Source: Rutpela maculata (taxonomy: Eukaryota > Arthropoda > Insecta > Coleoptera > Cerambycidae). Taken from it: a DNA stretch of 64,000 nt. Position numbers and translations under genes: made by a program. The stretch's first letter is position 1. The number at the start of each line of letters is the position of its first letter. The stretch lies in the NCBI GenBank assembly GCA_936432065.2, contig OW386289.2, positions 15,582,277-15,646,276 of the forward strand, read 5' to 3'. Below are positions 10,004 to 24,186 of this stretch, piece by piece. The notes under the pieces are model-generated. The model was not told where the DNA came from, ran no database searches, and saw only the letters and a program-made list of their open reading frames with translations.

Positions 10004-11280
10004 ATATGTAGTTGAGGAACTTGCAACTCTACATCCTAGATTAAAAGTGGTTGGGATCACAGAAGAATTAGATGCTGAAAGTATACTTAACTTTTTAAAG
10101 TTGCAGAACAAAACCGTTATTACTCCAAGTAGTGAATGTAAAGTGGTATCCGTAACTAATTTAAAAAAACAAAGTAAAATATTCCAAGCTGTGCTCCAAG
10201 TTGATAGAAATACATATAATGATATCTTAAAACACGGTAAACTATTTGTAGGTTACGATTATTGTAACGTCTTTGATGCGATTGAGATGAGACGATGTTA
10301 TAGGTGTAATGGTTTTCATCACCTCGCAAATAAGTGTGCCCTCCAAACTGATATATGTTCACGTTGTTCTCAAAGTCACAAACTATCTGATTGTAAATCT
10401 GATGACCTATGTTGCATAAATTGTTTAAACTTTATTAAGGGTAATAGAGATTCGGCAGTTGATGTAAAGCATACAGTTTGGGATAAAAACTGTTACTTTT
10501 ATAAGCAAAATCTCATAAAATTCAAAAATCACATACTAGGTACCCAATAGCAACTAAACCCCACGATCTGCGGCTATGTGAAGTCAACAAAAACGCCTAT
10601 AAATACTGAACCTCTGCCAGACACCTCAAATTCCCACACTTTGTATGTCTATTATCATTATCAGAATGTGCGCGGGCTAGGTACGAAAACTAAAGAATTA
10701 TTTGATAACTCGCTTACTGATACTTGGGACTGTATCGCTTTAACTGAGACGTGGGCTCACTTGAAATATCAAATGCGGAACTATTTGACTTAAATATCTA
10801 CGACGTATTTCGCACTGACAGGAAATTTCGGATAATTAATAAAACTCGAGAGGGGCGGAATGCTGCTTGCAATCAATAAGAAATTTAACACGTGTCTGAT
10901 ATTCATAACCTGTGCCCGGTTTTAACTAATCTTAGCCATATTGACTTAGTATAAAAATCAAACTCAGTCATAAATACTTGTTTATTATTAATCTATATAT
11001 ATATTCCTCCGAATATTACATACGATAATTATGAATGGTTATTTGATAGCATCGAGTCTCTATATGATATGTACGGATCTGACATTCTTATCATTGGTGA
11101 TTTATTTATATATCAGAATACATTCTGGGGACATCTAGTCGGACCAACGATGGCTTGCGACAATTTATGAATTTCTATAATCTAGTACAGCACAACAAAA
11201 TAGCTAATAATCATAATAATATAATTTTAGATTTAATTCTATACAACATGACATGTAGTGTTAAAAAAGCCGATACATTA
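10004..11280 (+). pseudogene. LINE A: Jockey-type ORF1 C-terminal part and start of ORF2 endonuclease
   Basis: The ORF1 frame is open from about 10004 to a stop at 10550. It shows the segment before the knuckles (LKVVGITEELD) and zinc knuckles CYRCNGFHHLANKC (C-x2-C-x4-H-x4-C) and CSRCSQSHKLSDC, typical of nucleic-acid-binding proteins of Jockey-like elements. ORF2 begins about 10640 with an APE-type endonuclease start (YQNVRGLGTKTKELFDN, then ALTETWAH). It decays through frameshifts and stops; a later endonuclease piece (GLRQFMNFYNLVQHNK ... DLILYN) is readable at 11145-11270. The 5' end is truncated. The copy stops where LINE B begins, and LINE B starts again within the endonuclease, so these are two elements rather than one. 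Confidence 0.75.
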
Positions 11281-12708
11281 TTATGTCTAATTTTGAAAGC
11301 TTATTTATTGAATGCATTATACATAATAAGAAAATCTTAATAGGGGCTATTTATCGTGAACCGCATTCTAATATTCATGAAATTCTTAGACAATTTGAGA
11401 ACTTTATTAGTACATCAGTTACATTATTTGATCACATAATTCTTATGGGCGATTTTAACATCGATCTGTCTAAAAAATCATTTAACAGTGATAATTTTAA
11501 ATTTATTTTAAATGCGTTTGACTTTAATCAAATCATTAACTTGCCAACTAGAATTAATTTGAATTTGGGTACCTCATCATTAATCGATCTTATTATAATG
11601 AACAATGATATAGAAGTCTTAGAATCTAACTCAGTGCCCATTTCAGATAATATATCTGATCATAACCTAATTTTTTCCGTGGTTAAAATACCCAAAATTA
11701 AATCTGAACTAAAGCATATTTGTTTTAGAGAATATAACAAAATTGATATGAAAAAGTTTGAAGAAGATTCCAATAGGTTAAATTGGGATGCAATATATTA
11801 TGTAAGAGATGTGATCGAGAAGCTGAATATTTTCAATAATAATGTTCTGTGTTTATTAAATAGACATGCTCCACTAAAACATAAATTAATTAAAGAAAAA
11901 CCTTTTACACCATGGGTTACTGATAACATTAAGCTTCTTATGAAAATGAGGGACAAAGCTAAAATAAAATATTTAAAAAACAAAAGTCCCCAGAGTCTAG
12001 ATTACTATAAACAATTAAAAAACTATACAAACCATGCCATACAGCGGGAAAAGTCTGCTTATTTTGATGCATTGTCGAGAAATAAGGATGGTAATTTATT
12101 TTGGTCAGAGGTAAACAAACTAAGTTTAACAAAAAATAAAACCAGTAATAACATTCCAAATGAGCTTGCTGATCCAGAAAAAATTAATAATTATTTTATA
12201 TCTTCCGTAACCCCCGACAAAGATCCTTCAAAACAATTCTAATTTACATCATAATAGTAAAAGTAAATTTAATATCAAATTATTAACAAGGAATGATGTT
12301 TATAACATAATTAATAATATTAGAACTTGCAGTGTTGGCGCTGATGGTGTCTCTATTAAAGATCTTAAACTCTGTTTGCCATTTTGTATGGACCATCTTA
12401 TAAATATGTTAAATAGCTGCATTCTCGATGGCGTATTTCCCAACTGTTGGAAAAAGGCAATAGTCAAACCCCTCGCAAAAATAGCTAAGCCTACAGAATT
12501 AAAAGATCTCAGACCTATTAGTATCTTATCGGCAGTTTCTAAAATTTTAGAAAGACACATTCACAACCAAATTTTCCCTTATTTTAATAAAAATTATCTG
12601 ACCTCCTCAACACAATCGGGCTTTCGAAAAAATCATAGCACTTCCACTGCACTTATAAAAGTAACTGATGATATTTGTCAAAACACAGATAACAACAAGC
12701 TAAAAACG

Positions 12709-13435
12709 TACTCTTCGCCAATTTACTGAGCTTTTTATATATAATTGTTACACATTCTATAGGATACTCTTCGCAGTTTTCTTGTAAATAATGTTAGTTT
12801 TTGAACATCATAAATTTTGTGATATAAACTTTGTTGTGAAAAAAATTGTATGAAAAAAAAATCCAACCTGCGGGATTCGAACACGGTACCCTTGGATTGC
12901 AACGAAAAGCTTTAGCCGCTGCGCCACCACCTGTTGCTAGGAAAATTGATTGTCTGTAATATACATCTGTCGACATTCATACATATTTCACTTCTAAGAA
13001 ATATTAGTAAACTTCATACACAAAAAAAAATTTGTTATGGAAATAATATCTCGCGATTTCCATTTTAGTACAAGCCACAAAAATTAACAAAAAAATTTTT
13101 TTTTTCAATTAAATAATTAATAACTTTTTTATTTACTGATCGATTTTCTTCAAAAACAATAGGGTTCTTCCTCTAGCTAACACTAACTTATTTTCTAAAT
13201 TTCAATACAATCGGACTTTTCTTTCTTAAGTTATCGTGCTTACAAGAAACGTGACGGACGGACAGACGGACGGACAGACGGACAGACGGACAGACGGACA
13301 GACGGACATTTTGAAAGTTGTTCAGAATTCGTTCACTAACACAATGATATGAAATTTTTTTCTCTACGAGCGATATTTACGATTTTAGAAATGTGCCGAT
13401 CAAATACAATATACTCTTCGTTTTTGCGAAGAGTA
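12709..13435. mobile_element. TIR element E1 (ends CTCTTCGC) inserted in LINE B
   Basis: Starts CTCTTCGCC after TA (12709-12710) and ends GGCGAAGAG-like (TGCGAAGAG) before TA (13434-13435). About 723 bp with no transposase frame. The last 30 bp form a hairpin (ACTCTTCGTTTTTGCGAAGAGT region). It contains a minus-strand tRNA-like sequence and a (GACGGACA)n block at 13253-13308. A second copy at 56310-57064 shares both ends and internal order. Exact edges are uncertain by up to 10 bp, because restoring the LINE frame also fits slightly wider limits. Confidence 0.75.
12863..12936 (-). other. tRNA-like sequence inside element E1
   Basis: On the minus strand it has box A-like TGGCGCAGCGGCTAAAG and box B GTGTTCGAATCCC at tRNA spacing (about 70 bp). 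It could fold as a degenerate tRNA but lacks a convincing acceptor stem. The corresponding position in the second copy also holds a tRNA-like sequence. Confidence 0.5.
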
Positions 13436-14579
13436 TAATAAAGCAACTTGTTTAGTTCTACTCGATTTTAGTAAAGCCTTCGATACATTGAATCCACTTA
13501 TTTTACTCTCTAAATTGCATTATTTCGGTTTTTCTAATGATTGCATTAATTTCTTTAAATCTTACTTAACCAGCAGGGAACAATGTGTAGCTGTAGCAAT
13601 AGACAATAAAACTATTAAATCCACATTTGCACCACTATATCAAGGGGTACCTCAAGGGTCCATTTTAGGGCCCCTGCTATTTTTAATATACGTAACAGAC
13701 ATGAATGGTGAAATCCAATATTCTAGTGTAATGCAATATGCAGATGATTCTCAGTTAACCCTCGGTGTTTGCCCAAGTAATAAAGTAGTTGCACAAGAAA
13801 ATATTTCAACAGATTTAGAAAAAATTAAAACATTTTCCCTGGATCATAACTTAAAAATTAATGCATCGAAATCTGTTTTATTGATAGCAGGCTCAAAATC
13901 TTCCAGGGATAAACTGTCTGATTTTGTTGTTAAGATTGGTAATGATGAGATACCTAAATTAAGTGAAGCAAAAAAATTAGGTGTAGTCATGGATGATGCG
14001 CTTACTTTTCAATCGCATATTTCTAATAAAGTAAGATTGGCATTTAGTCGATTGAAAAGTTTGTACCCATATAAAACGTGCATGTCACCTACTGCTAAAT
14101 ATCGCTTATGCAACAGTCTTGTACTCTCAATCCTTGATTATGGCGATATAGTATATAACAATTTCATTAGTGCCGCTACATGTCGTCTGATACAAACAGT
14201 TCAAAATGCTTGCATGCGCTATGCGTACAATATTCCCTTTAGAAATCACATTACTCCTTACCTAAATCAAAATTCTATCCTAAATATGAAAAATAGACGT
14301 ATATCACACATGTACGGACTCATTTATAAAGTGATGACTACTGGTGAGCCCCACTACCTACGAAACAAGTTCTTGGTCCATAATCATGATCAAAATACAA
14401 GGCATATGCAAGATTTAAGAATACCCAAACACAAATCCTCCGCTTACCAAAAGTCATTCACATATAATGCAATCCATATGTGGAACAGGCTGGATCCAAA
14501 TATTAAAAAGTTATCTACAAAAACATTTAATTGTAAAATAAAAAGTATGCTGCTTGCCGATCAAAATGTTGCCACCTAA

Positions 14580-14870
14580 AATCAGCGGTACGCATCCCTG
14601 CATGCACCATTTTAATAACGAAATTTCAACTTTAAATTGTTCTGATTGATCTCCCTCCCCTACACCAGTGGCGCCACATCGTAGCACATTCACATACTTA
14701 TTCATTTTTATTCTATTATTGTATGTACTTAGTTTTAAGTTGTAGATTACCTCCTTCTTGTTAGGGCGATTGGAAGAGCACCATCTAGGTGAAATGGATA
14801 TATTTTTTATGGTAAATAAAGACATTATTATTATTTTTATTATTATTATTTTTTTTTTTTTTTTTTTTTT
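14580..14870 (+). mobile_element. LINE B 3' untranslated region and (ATT)n tail
   Basis: After the ORF2 stop the element runs through about 230 bp to GGTAAATAAAGACATTATTATTATT, the usual kind of 3' end for this LINE group with an ATT tail. From 14851 the tail turns into a T-run that is the poly-A of the R4/Dong-like element inserted in the opposite direction. Confidence 0.7.
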
Positions 14871-14967
14871 GTAAAAGCCAGTCACCCTTTAAACTCTGTG
14901 GCTCCGACACTCACAGAGGGGAGCTGGTAGTACCAGTAGCCACTCCCCACGCCCGTGGGGTGAGTGA

Positions 14968-16821
14968 CTACTGGGTCCGCGAATCGTGTGCCCTGAGCAG
15001 ACGTAATGAACCGAGGATGACGGCCTTCTGCATTCTGCCGGCTAAGACCTCTGCCGAATTTCGGCATGCCGGTATGATCTTAAGTTCTGAAAGCAGTGTG
15101 TGTCTCGTTCCACCGAGGGCTCCTATAATCAGTACCACTATCTTAACAGTATGGTCTGGATAGAGTCTGCGGAGTTCGAAGAGCAAATCTCGATATTTTG
15201 TCCGTTTTTCCTCCTCCTTCAAGACAATGTTGTTCTCCGCGGGAGCCGAGAACTCCACGACAAACATTGTCTTGAGTTGGTGGTCGAGGAGGACTATGTC
15301 AGGCTTGTTGGCTTGTATTTGCCTGACTGTGGGAAAAGAGTAGTTCCAATAAATTAGACACTTCTCATTTCCCACAACGGACTCAATATCCCCCGGAGCA
15401 TAAGGCAGCACTGGTGTCTCGTCTATTTCATACGAGTGCCTTAAGTGATAATAAAGCACTCGTAATGCTCCGTCGTGCCTCTGGATATAGGCCGAGACTG
15501 CATATGTCGGACAGGCCGACAACAAGTGCATTAGAGTCTCTGGCGCCCTGCGGCAGGCCCTGCAGCTGACATCAGGGACCTCTATACCCATGACACGACT
15601 TCGATAAACGAGAGTGTTAAATACACCATCCTGGCAAGCCATTATGAATCCCTCGGTCTCAGACTTCAGCCCGGCTGACCTTAAGAAGGCAAAGGTCAGC
15701 CTTTCGGATAAGCCAAGATCTTCTATATTTTTATAGAAGACTCCATGCATTGGCTTATCCGTATGAAGCTGCAGAAAGATGTTGTGTTCTGCAGCTTTAA
15801 TTTGGGCTTTTCGCCGAGCAGGTTCCAACTCGGTGACAGAGTCGCGATTTACCCGCTCGACGTCGAAGGAGAGACCAAGTTCATCGGCTGCTCTCTGTGC
15901 TGCCTTAAACAAAAACGCTCCTACCCCTGCATTTTCATGGTCTCGGACCATGCAGAGGAGGGGATCCGAACTCCTGATAATCTTACAGGCTCCATCCAGA
16001 ACCATCCTGTTATGGAGACTCTCCAAACTCAAGAGTCCACGGCCTCCCCGATGTCGTGGGAGGTATAACCGTGGAACGGACGATTTAGGATGCAAACTCC
16101 TATTGAGATGCATCTTCTTGCGGGTTCCTACATCGAGTTGACGCAACTCCTCTCGGTTCCATTTCACCACTCCAAAGGAGTGGAGAAGGATCGGAACGGC
16201 AAGCATGTTGGTAGCAGCCACCTTGTTCTTCCCCGACAGTTCTGAAGACCAAATCTGTCGGAGTCGGTGCTGATACTTGCCGCGGAGAGCGTTTTTCACT
16301 GCACTCACTTCTTGGGTGGAGCGTTGCTCGACACCCAAGTAAGTGTACGACTCTCCGGCATCTAGATGATGTAAGATGCTTCCGTCTACGAGCTGCGCGT
16401 CCTCTCCGTAGTCCCCGCATCGTCCTCTCTTGAGATGGACCAGTGCACATTTGTCCAACCCGAACTCCATACCGACAGCCTGCGTGTACTCCTGTACCAC
16501 CCTAAGGGACTGGTGTAGGTCCCTTTCTCCGGAGGCATAAAGTTTAAGGTCATCCATATAAAACAAATGGGTGACCTTATGTCTCCTATCGCCGGGGGTA
16601 CCGCAGTTGTATCCACGGGTTTTCCGGAGCGAAACGGATAATGGCAGTAGTGAGATGCAAAACAGAAGGGGGCTGAGGGAGTCTCCCTGAAATACACCCC
16701 TTCTGAACGATACCGGCTCCGTCTGGACTCTATCGTTACCGGATGTTATAGTAAAGCGAGTCCTCCAGAGCGGCATCAGTTCTTCAATACATCTCACTAC
16801 GGGACGGGTACCGCAAGACAT
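14968..16821 (-). pseudogene. R4/Dong-like element: RT C-terminal half and endonuclease
   Basis: Continues the RT from the preceding frame with RRGVFQGDSLSPLLF and the catalytic FYMDDLKLY. There follows a zinc finger CRACRRAPETLMHLLSAC (C-x2-C-x8-H-x4-C) and a restriction-like endonuclease motif beginning at PDIVLLD (PD, 14 residues, then E in FVVEF). This endonuclease nicks the target before reverse transcription. The frame has no internal stop over more than 600 codons. It overlaps the previous frame (ending CLAVPVP) by about 25 bp, with a one-base shift near 16803 joining motif A to this part, so a single ORF has been broken. The shift could also be a sequencing error. Confidence 0.87.
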
Positions 16822-17642
16822 TGGAGCAAGTGTAAAATAAGCTCATGAGATGTCATGTCAAATGCCTTGCGGTAGTCGATCCAGGCCATGGAGAGGTTCC
16901 GCTTATACTGCACGGAGTCCTGCGTGACACATCTGTCAATCAGCAGGTTCTCCTTGCAGCCAGCGACACCTCTCTTCGACCCTCGTTGCTCATGTATCCG
17001 TTCGTAAACCGGTTCAACTGCGTGGAGCACCCGCATGTACAAAATGCGTGTAAACACTTTGTAACATGCGTTTAAACAGGTTATCGGGCGGTAGTTCTTT
17101 GGATTAGACAAATCTCCGTTCTTGGGGATCAGCACTGTCCGCCCCTCAACAACCCAAGAGGGAATTTGCTGCTCCCCATTTAGCCAGGCATTAAAAATTC
17201 TGGCCAAATGGTGGTGGGTACTCGATAACTTTTTCCACCAAAAGTTATTTATCCCGTCGGGACCTGGAGCAGCAAAGTTCTTAGAGCCCTCAAGAGCTCT
17301 TCGAACCTCTTCTGGGGTTATTGGTTGGCACACCTCGTGTGGTTGGCGAAACCTTTGGCTAAAGGTTTCAAAGTGTGCCAGGGCTGGAGAGTCTCTGTTG
17401 AGTGGAAGCTTCTGTTCGTACAACGTTTTCCAGAAGTTTTCCACCTGATCTGCAGTCGGCGGATTTTCAGCAACACGCTGAGGCGGTTCGAAAAGGCGCG
17501 AGGGCTTTTTGCGGAAAAGTTGATTTTCCGCTAGCCCCCTCGCCCTTTCCGCTAGCCCCCTCGCCCGCCTCACTAGTGACTTCTTACAAGACACTAGCAT
17601 CCGTATCCTGTCGAGGCAGTGCTGTTTGGTGGTTTGCAGCAC
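16797..17642 (-). pseudogene. R4/Dong-like element: RT N-terminal half
   Basis: Shows the RT start typical of the R2/R4 group (GRTVLIPKNGDLSNPKNYRP, ITCLNACYKVFTRIL), the segment EQRGSKRGVAGCKENLLIDR, and motif A (AWIDYRKAFD). The part before it (SKNFAAPGPDGINNFWWKKL) is the conserved finger region. No ATG starts the frame; it connects back through NGAVLQ to the upstream frame by a one-base shift near 17650. It was therefore probably one long ORF, as in other R4-type elements. Confidence 0.85.
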
Positions 17643-17649
17643 TGCCCCA

Positions 17650-18546
17650 TTAAGTGTTGTGATGGACGCGTCTTAAGTTGGCAGCTACTCGCCGCACTTT
17701 AGGCGTGAAAGGCCTATTGGCTGCCATATAGTCCATCACACATTGGATACGGGATGCGTGTTGCCTCGCCGACCGGATCTTGGCTTCCATCTTCTGTATG
17801 CGCCGTCCCGCTCTTTCTTGTGGAGAGGTAGTATTTCGCCTCTCCACTTGAGACAAGCGTTGAGCGGCAGCATACACGGCACAATTTATGTGCCAGATGT
17901 CAGCCTCTTCTGGTAGCGCTGCACGAAGTTCTGCATCCACTCTGGCCAGATCTTGTGGCCCGGGGGGTTTTATGTTGTGCAACCCCCGTCTGGTACTGAG
18001 ACCCTCTGGTGTTGGTGGAACGATGGGAACCGCTTCCTCAACCGGTTCGTTCGGTGGCTGTTCGGCCACCTCATTCACTGGCTGAGGAGCGGCTCTGACA
18101 TAGCCTCTAGCACGAAGGTGGGATACATAATCACGTAGGTTCTGAGGTGTGAAGGCGTCATGTTCTGGGTGGTTTTCACACCACAGAGCATGCATTCGCG
18201 CCATGTACCCCCTTCGGCCGGGTTCACTGCTTTCATAACAGTGCATCAGGTCGTCTCTCAGTTCATCTGTCCACTCAAAGCGTCCTTGGTTATAGCGGTC
18301 GTCATCAATGGGCATCCTTCCCTGTTGGGCCCCACCACCTTGCCCTTGACCCCTATCCGCACGGGGTCGATCGTGGGGGCCCTGTCTTCGGCCAATTGGA
18401 ACCGGAGGATCGGGCTTGTGGGTGGTTAGCCCAACAAGCCCACGACCGACACCAGAGGGGAAAGCGCTTTCCCCTCCCGGGTGCGCTAGGGCTGCCGGTT
18501 CGGTTTTGCACCCCCAGCTGGAGTAAGTGGTGGCGCTACTCACCAA
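17650..18546 (-). pseudogene. R4/Dong-like element: N-terminal region of the ORF
   Basis: 298 codons ending in a TAA directly before the RT frame. It is proline- and arginine-rich (PPVPIGRRQ, RPRADRGQGQGGG) with a later basic helix-rich part (RAGRRIQKMEAKIRSARQHASR), plausibly nucleic-acid binding. No C2H2 finger of the R2 type is visible. Base composition is much richer in GC than the surroundings. The downstream frame is reached by a one-base shift, so the stop is probably a lesion rather than a real gene end. Confidence 0.7.
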
Positions 18547-18588
18547 AGGCTAGATAGATAACGGTTAGCCTCTCCTGCTTATTTATTA

Positions 18589-19488
<900 letters not shown>

Positions 19489-20103
19489 TTACTACTTCAC
19501 AGGGTTTTTTCTTCCCTGGGGTAAAGGCAAGAAGCCATCGGTCCTCTGACAAGATGGTTTGCTCTTTTTGCATTTAATTCATTCGACTTTCTCCTAGAAC
19601 CCTTCTGACAATGGCACATGTGTCCAAGATTACCGATTTCTGGATAGGTATGTATAGTTCCCACTGTAAGCCAAGTTGACTGATGCTGTTTTTTAGCGTC
19701 TTAGGTATCTCTCCGGTGGCTCCCACAACTATAGGTGCAATGACTACAGAGTCCATGTTCCACATTTGGCGGATTTCATCTGCCAATGGGAGGTACTTGT
19801 TTATTTTCTCACTGTAAGTTTTTGCAATGTTAGCCGCCAGCGGGACGGCGAAGTCAACTATGTAGGTCTTTCTTTCTTCTTTGAGTGTAAGTACCATATC
19901 TGGGATGTTGTTGGCTATTTGTCTGTCTGTTATTATTTTGCGGTTCCAGTACAGTTTAACCCGCTCATCCTCACACACCTGTGGTGGGTCATATTGATAA
20001 TATGGCACAAGATCTGTCAGCCCCATGTATTTTTCCCTGATCTTTTGATGTAGGATCTTACCCATCCTGTTATGCCTATCTAAATAAGCCTTCGGCGCAA
20101 ACA
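19489..20103 (-). mobile_element. Second R4/Dong-like element, 5' truncated, also in TTA repeats
   Basis: The minus-strand frame from 20104 to 19574 (176 codons, natural stop) is the C-terminal endonuclease domain of a restriction-like-endonuclease LINE. It contains PDMVLTLKEERKTYIVDF, which gives PD, 14 residues, then D, as in the first element, and a similar ending (VILDTCAIVRRVLG). It is only distantly like the first element's C terminus, so it is a different family. About 85 bp of 3' untranslated sequence follow. Both edges touch (TTA)n, and the 5' edge is cut inside the ORF. Confidence 0.8.
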
Positions 20104-20427
<324 letters not shown>

Positions 20428-22802
20428 GTTAACGGAAGACTTGCATCACCCTGCTCTATACATTGAAATGCAAACTACTATGAAAATAAATAACTTCCCT
20501 ATAAATAGTCAATCCTCTTTTAACTTCAAAAAAGCAAATTTTAATACACTGTACAATCATTTAGCTCAACTGAACCTAGTACTTACTCTTGTTATGTCGG
20601 TCAATGAGACTTTACTTTCATTTTATTTTATTATTTTCATTTTATGAAATGTGTGAAATATATATGCTGTTTTCAATGAGCACGTTTCTCGAAAGACACC
20701 CTCTAATAAAAAATACCCTCATTGGTTCAACTCGGATATAATTAGACTTCTAAGGCAGAAGAACAAGGCTTGGAGAATGTATAAAAAAGCCAGGAGTATC
20801 ACCACTTTCGAGAATTAAGAGCTTCGTTAAAAGTTTTGTTTCATAACGCTTACAGTCAATACATTGAAGGGACAGAAAGCTCTATAAAAACTAACCCGAA
20901 TAAATTTTGGAGTTTTTTCAGCTCCAAACAAAACTCTACAAGCATTCGGCGCGGTAGCTCAATCGGTTAAGGCCTATTGAGTGGCGAATATGCTGATCGA
21001 TTGCCTACCGCGCTCTGGCTTCAACCCCCCAGCCCCGGTATTGACAACACCGGTGGGTGGGATGTATGTCTGCGTTTTTCCAAATGTGTAACCCCCTTCC
21101 GCACAGCCTTGGCTATGAATTTGGGGGTTGTCTACTATCTGTGGTGTTTATGTTTATTCCCAATACTATGTACTATAAGAATTCTACTCTTCAAACCCCC
21201 CAGGATATTGTCAGTTTTTTGCTTATTTTCTTTCTGATGCTTTTACTAATTCCAGTGAATTTTCACCAGCTGAGAATTTGCATTATAATAATAATAATAT
21301 CCTTCACATCAGAAAATTTACTGAGAATCATGTAATCAATGCAATCAGGAAAATCAAGGCTAATATGACTACTGAACCTGACCAAATTCCAGCGTTTATT
21401 ATAAGAGATTGTGCTACTGCCTTAGTAAACCTCTCTGCATTATTTTTAATTTAATATTGAAAACGGCGACTTTTCCTGACAAATGGAAAGAGTCAAGAAT
21501 TTGTCCGGTATTTAAAAAGGGCAATAAGCATGACATTGAGAACCATCGTCCCATTACTATTTTATGCAACTTCGCAAAAATATTTGAAATTCTAATATAT
21601 GATCTTATTTCTTTCCATACTAAGAACTCAGTTATAGTAGAGCAGCACGGATTCATGCAAGGGAGGTCCACTGCATCGAATCTTGTGTACAAAACACAGT
21701 ATATTGCTGAAGCCTTAGATCAGAAAGGTCAGGTTGATGTCATCTACACTGACTTTTCTAAAGCATTTGACAGATTGGACCGCGGTATATTATTAAACAA
21801 ACTGCAAACCTTTGGGTTCAGTGACTCGCTTATTCATTTGCTTATTTCTTATTTAACTTGTCGGACTCGGTTTGTTCAATATCGTGTCTTCCAATCTGTA
21901 TTATTTAAACAAACGTCAGGAGTTCCTCAAGGTTCCATACTTGGCCCTCTATTTTTTATACTCTTCATTAATGATATTATTGACAACTTTGACGTATGCT
22001 ATTTACTTTACGCTGACGACCTAAAATTATATATTTGCATTAAATCCGAAGACGACTGCTTAAGGCTCCAGAACAGTCTAGACTCGCTTAACGCTTGGTG
22101 TGTTCATAACCAACTCCCTTTAAACGCTGCTAAATGTAACGTGATGTCCTTTTCGCGCAAGTCTGACTCATTTATTTTTAATTATAATTCGGATAATTAC
22201 GTCTTAGATAGACCTGAGTTCGTGAAGAACTTAGGAGTTGTCTTCGACTCAAAACTTACTTTCTCTAGACATATTGAGGAATGCGTTTCTGGAGATTTAG
22301 GTTTTATTCTGCGTAATAGTAGAGACTTTAAAAATTTGTCTACTCTTCGTCTATTATTTATAACATTTGTTAGATCCAAGTTGGAATACGCCTCCATTGT
22401 TTGGAGTCCTAGTTATAATGTCCATATCACCTCACTTGAGAAAGTGCAGAGACGTTTCTTCAAATCGGCAACATTTATTCTGGATGGTCACTATCCAACT
22501 AGGAGTTATTTTTGGACAAATTTGATATGTGTAGTCTACTTAGAAGACGGATAATGTGTACTATAATTTTCTTACATACAATTATCAACAATGAAATCAA
22601 CTGCCCCTCTATTACCTCACATATTAAATATCGAGTTCCTAGATTGTCCGCTAGAACAAATAACATACTTATCACACCTACACCTCGAACTAACATCTTA
22701 AGCTCATCTCCGTTGCATCAAATCTGTTTAAACTACAGTAACATTGAGCAAATATTGGATATCTTCAACTGCAATATTTCTCACATAAAACGAACTTACG
22801 CA
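20428..22802 (+). pseudogene. LINE C: Jockey/CR1-type ORF2 linker, RT and C-terminal region
   Basis: Coding remnants start in the endonuclease-RT linker (FKKANFNTLYNHLAQLN; HWFNSDIIRLLRQKNKAW) and are interrupted by a SINE at 20947-21158. They resume with FSPAENLHYN and TTEPDQIPAFIIRDCA. After a frameshift near 21425 the long frame 21409-22554 carries RT motifs: motif A TDFSKAFDRLD, PQGSILGPLFF, and the catalytic LYADDLKLY. Another shift near 22510 leads to the C-terminal part (INNEINCPSI, ending DIFNCNISHIKR). The 5' half is missing. Several frameshifts mean it is dead. The 3' end is continued in the next entries. Confidence 0.87.
20947..21158 (+). mobile_element. tRNA-derived SINE inserted in LINE C
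   Basis: Begins GGCGCGGTAGCTCAATCGG (box A-like) with GGCTTCAACCC (box B-like) about 70 bp on. The rest is a body ending in TGTGGTGTTTATGTTTATT. Removing it rejoins the LINE reading (…QNSTS before, PNTMYYKNST after), which fixes the edges within a few bases. No clear target duplication is visible. Confidence 0.68.
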
Positions 22803-22935
22803 ACACGATCCAGCGGCACGGAGCCAGCCTTGTCGGCATGCTTTGAACTCATTCGTAAAAGTAAATTGGTCTGCTGGAATTCCAATTATCTTGAAAGCGT
22901 ACCAACAATGTTGACTACCTGCCGCTGGATCGTGT
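22803..22935. mobile_element. Small TIR element (133 bp) at the end of LINE C ORF2
   Basis: Perfect 16-bp inverted ends, ACACGATCCAGCGGCA and its complement (22803-22818 and 22920-22935). No coding capacity and no obvious target duplication. Sits just after the last recognisable LINE codons. Confidence 0.7.
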
Positions 22936-23382
22936 GTAGACCTCTTTTTTTGATCTCGCCGGCCGGCTTCACTTCTTATGCCAATTAAGGAAATGTAAAC
23001 AACGGGAATATGTTCTTTCATCAGTAAGTTCGTCGACCTCTTCAGAATTAGGTCAGGACTTACTCAACATCAGTAGTGTATCTTCGCAAATTGACTAATA
23101 ATTTAATATACTAAATTACCTCAGAATCCTCTAAAATTTTGCAGGGGCTTTCCCACATTGAAGACTAGCACACCATTTTATTTTCCGCATTTCTTGGTAG
23201 ATCACGTTGTACATATTTTTACAGTTTACACATTTAATTGTCTTGAACGTTTTATATTGTTTTTCTGATAACCTACTCTTCACTTTGGTGTTTTGTTATA
23301 TTCATTTGTTATTTTGTTTTTAATCTTGTAATTGTGTTGTTATTTATCCCTGTAACTGGGTTTTACCCGTTGAATGAATTAT
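22936..23382 (+). mobile_element. LINE C 3' untranslated region
   Basis: Ends in CTGTAACTGGGTTTTACCCGT then TGAATGAATTATTT and an AAAT tail, a common 3' end in this LINE group. The segment 22985-23215 resembles 46735-46990, so that copy may be part of a related element. Confidence 0.6.

Positions 23383-24186
<804 letters not shown>

Larger units (their letters stand above)
11283..14579 (+). pseudogene. LINE B: Jockey/CR1-type ORF2 (endonuclease-RT), interrupted
   Basis: The copy begins inside the APE endonuclease domain (GDFNIDL, LIDLIIMN, SDHNLI), so it is 5' truncated. A frameshift near 12240 separates the endonuclease-linker frame (to 12242) from the RT start (KPLAKIAKP, LRPISILSAVSKILE, QSGFRKNHST). 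At about 12709 the RT is cut by a TIR element. It resumes at about 13440 with motif A (LLDFSKAFDTL), then PQGSILGPLLF and the catalytic YADDSQL, and ends at 14579. RT and endonuclease together copy the RNA into nicked DNA. Apart from the insertion, truncation and frameshift it is well preserved, hence fairly young. Clade within the Jockey/CR1 group is uncertain. Confidence 0.88.

Noticed and set aside
13253..13308. CRISPR or regulatory repeat
   Set aside because: Simple GACGGACA microsatellite inside a transposon, also present in the second copy.
15745..18429. Several plus-strand frames of 60-120 codons
   Set aside because: Antisense shadows of the GC-rich R4/Dong-like ORF.
20977..21335. Plus-strand frames of 86-92 codons
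   Set aside because: They span the SINE and its junction with LINE C, out of frame with the LINE.
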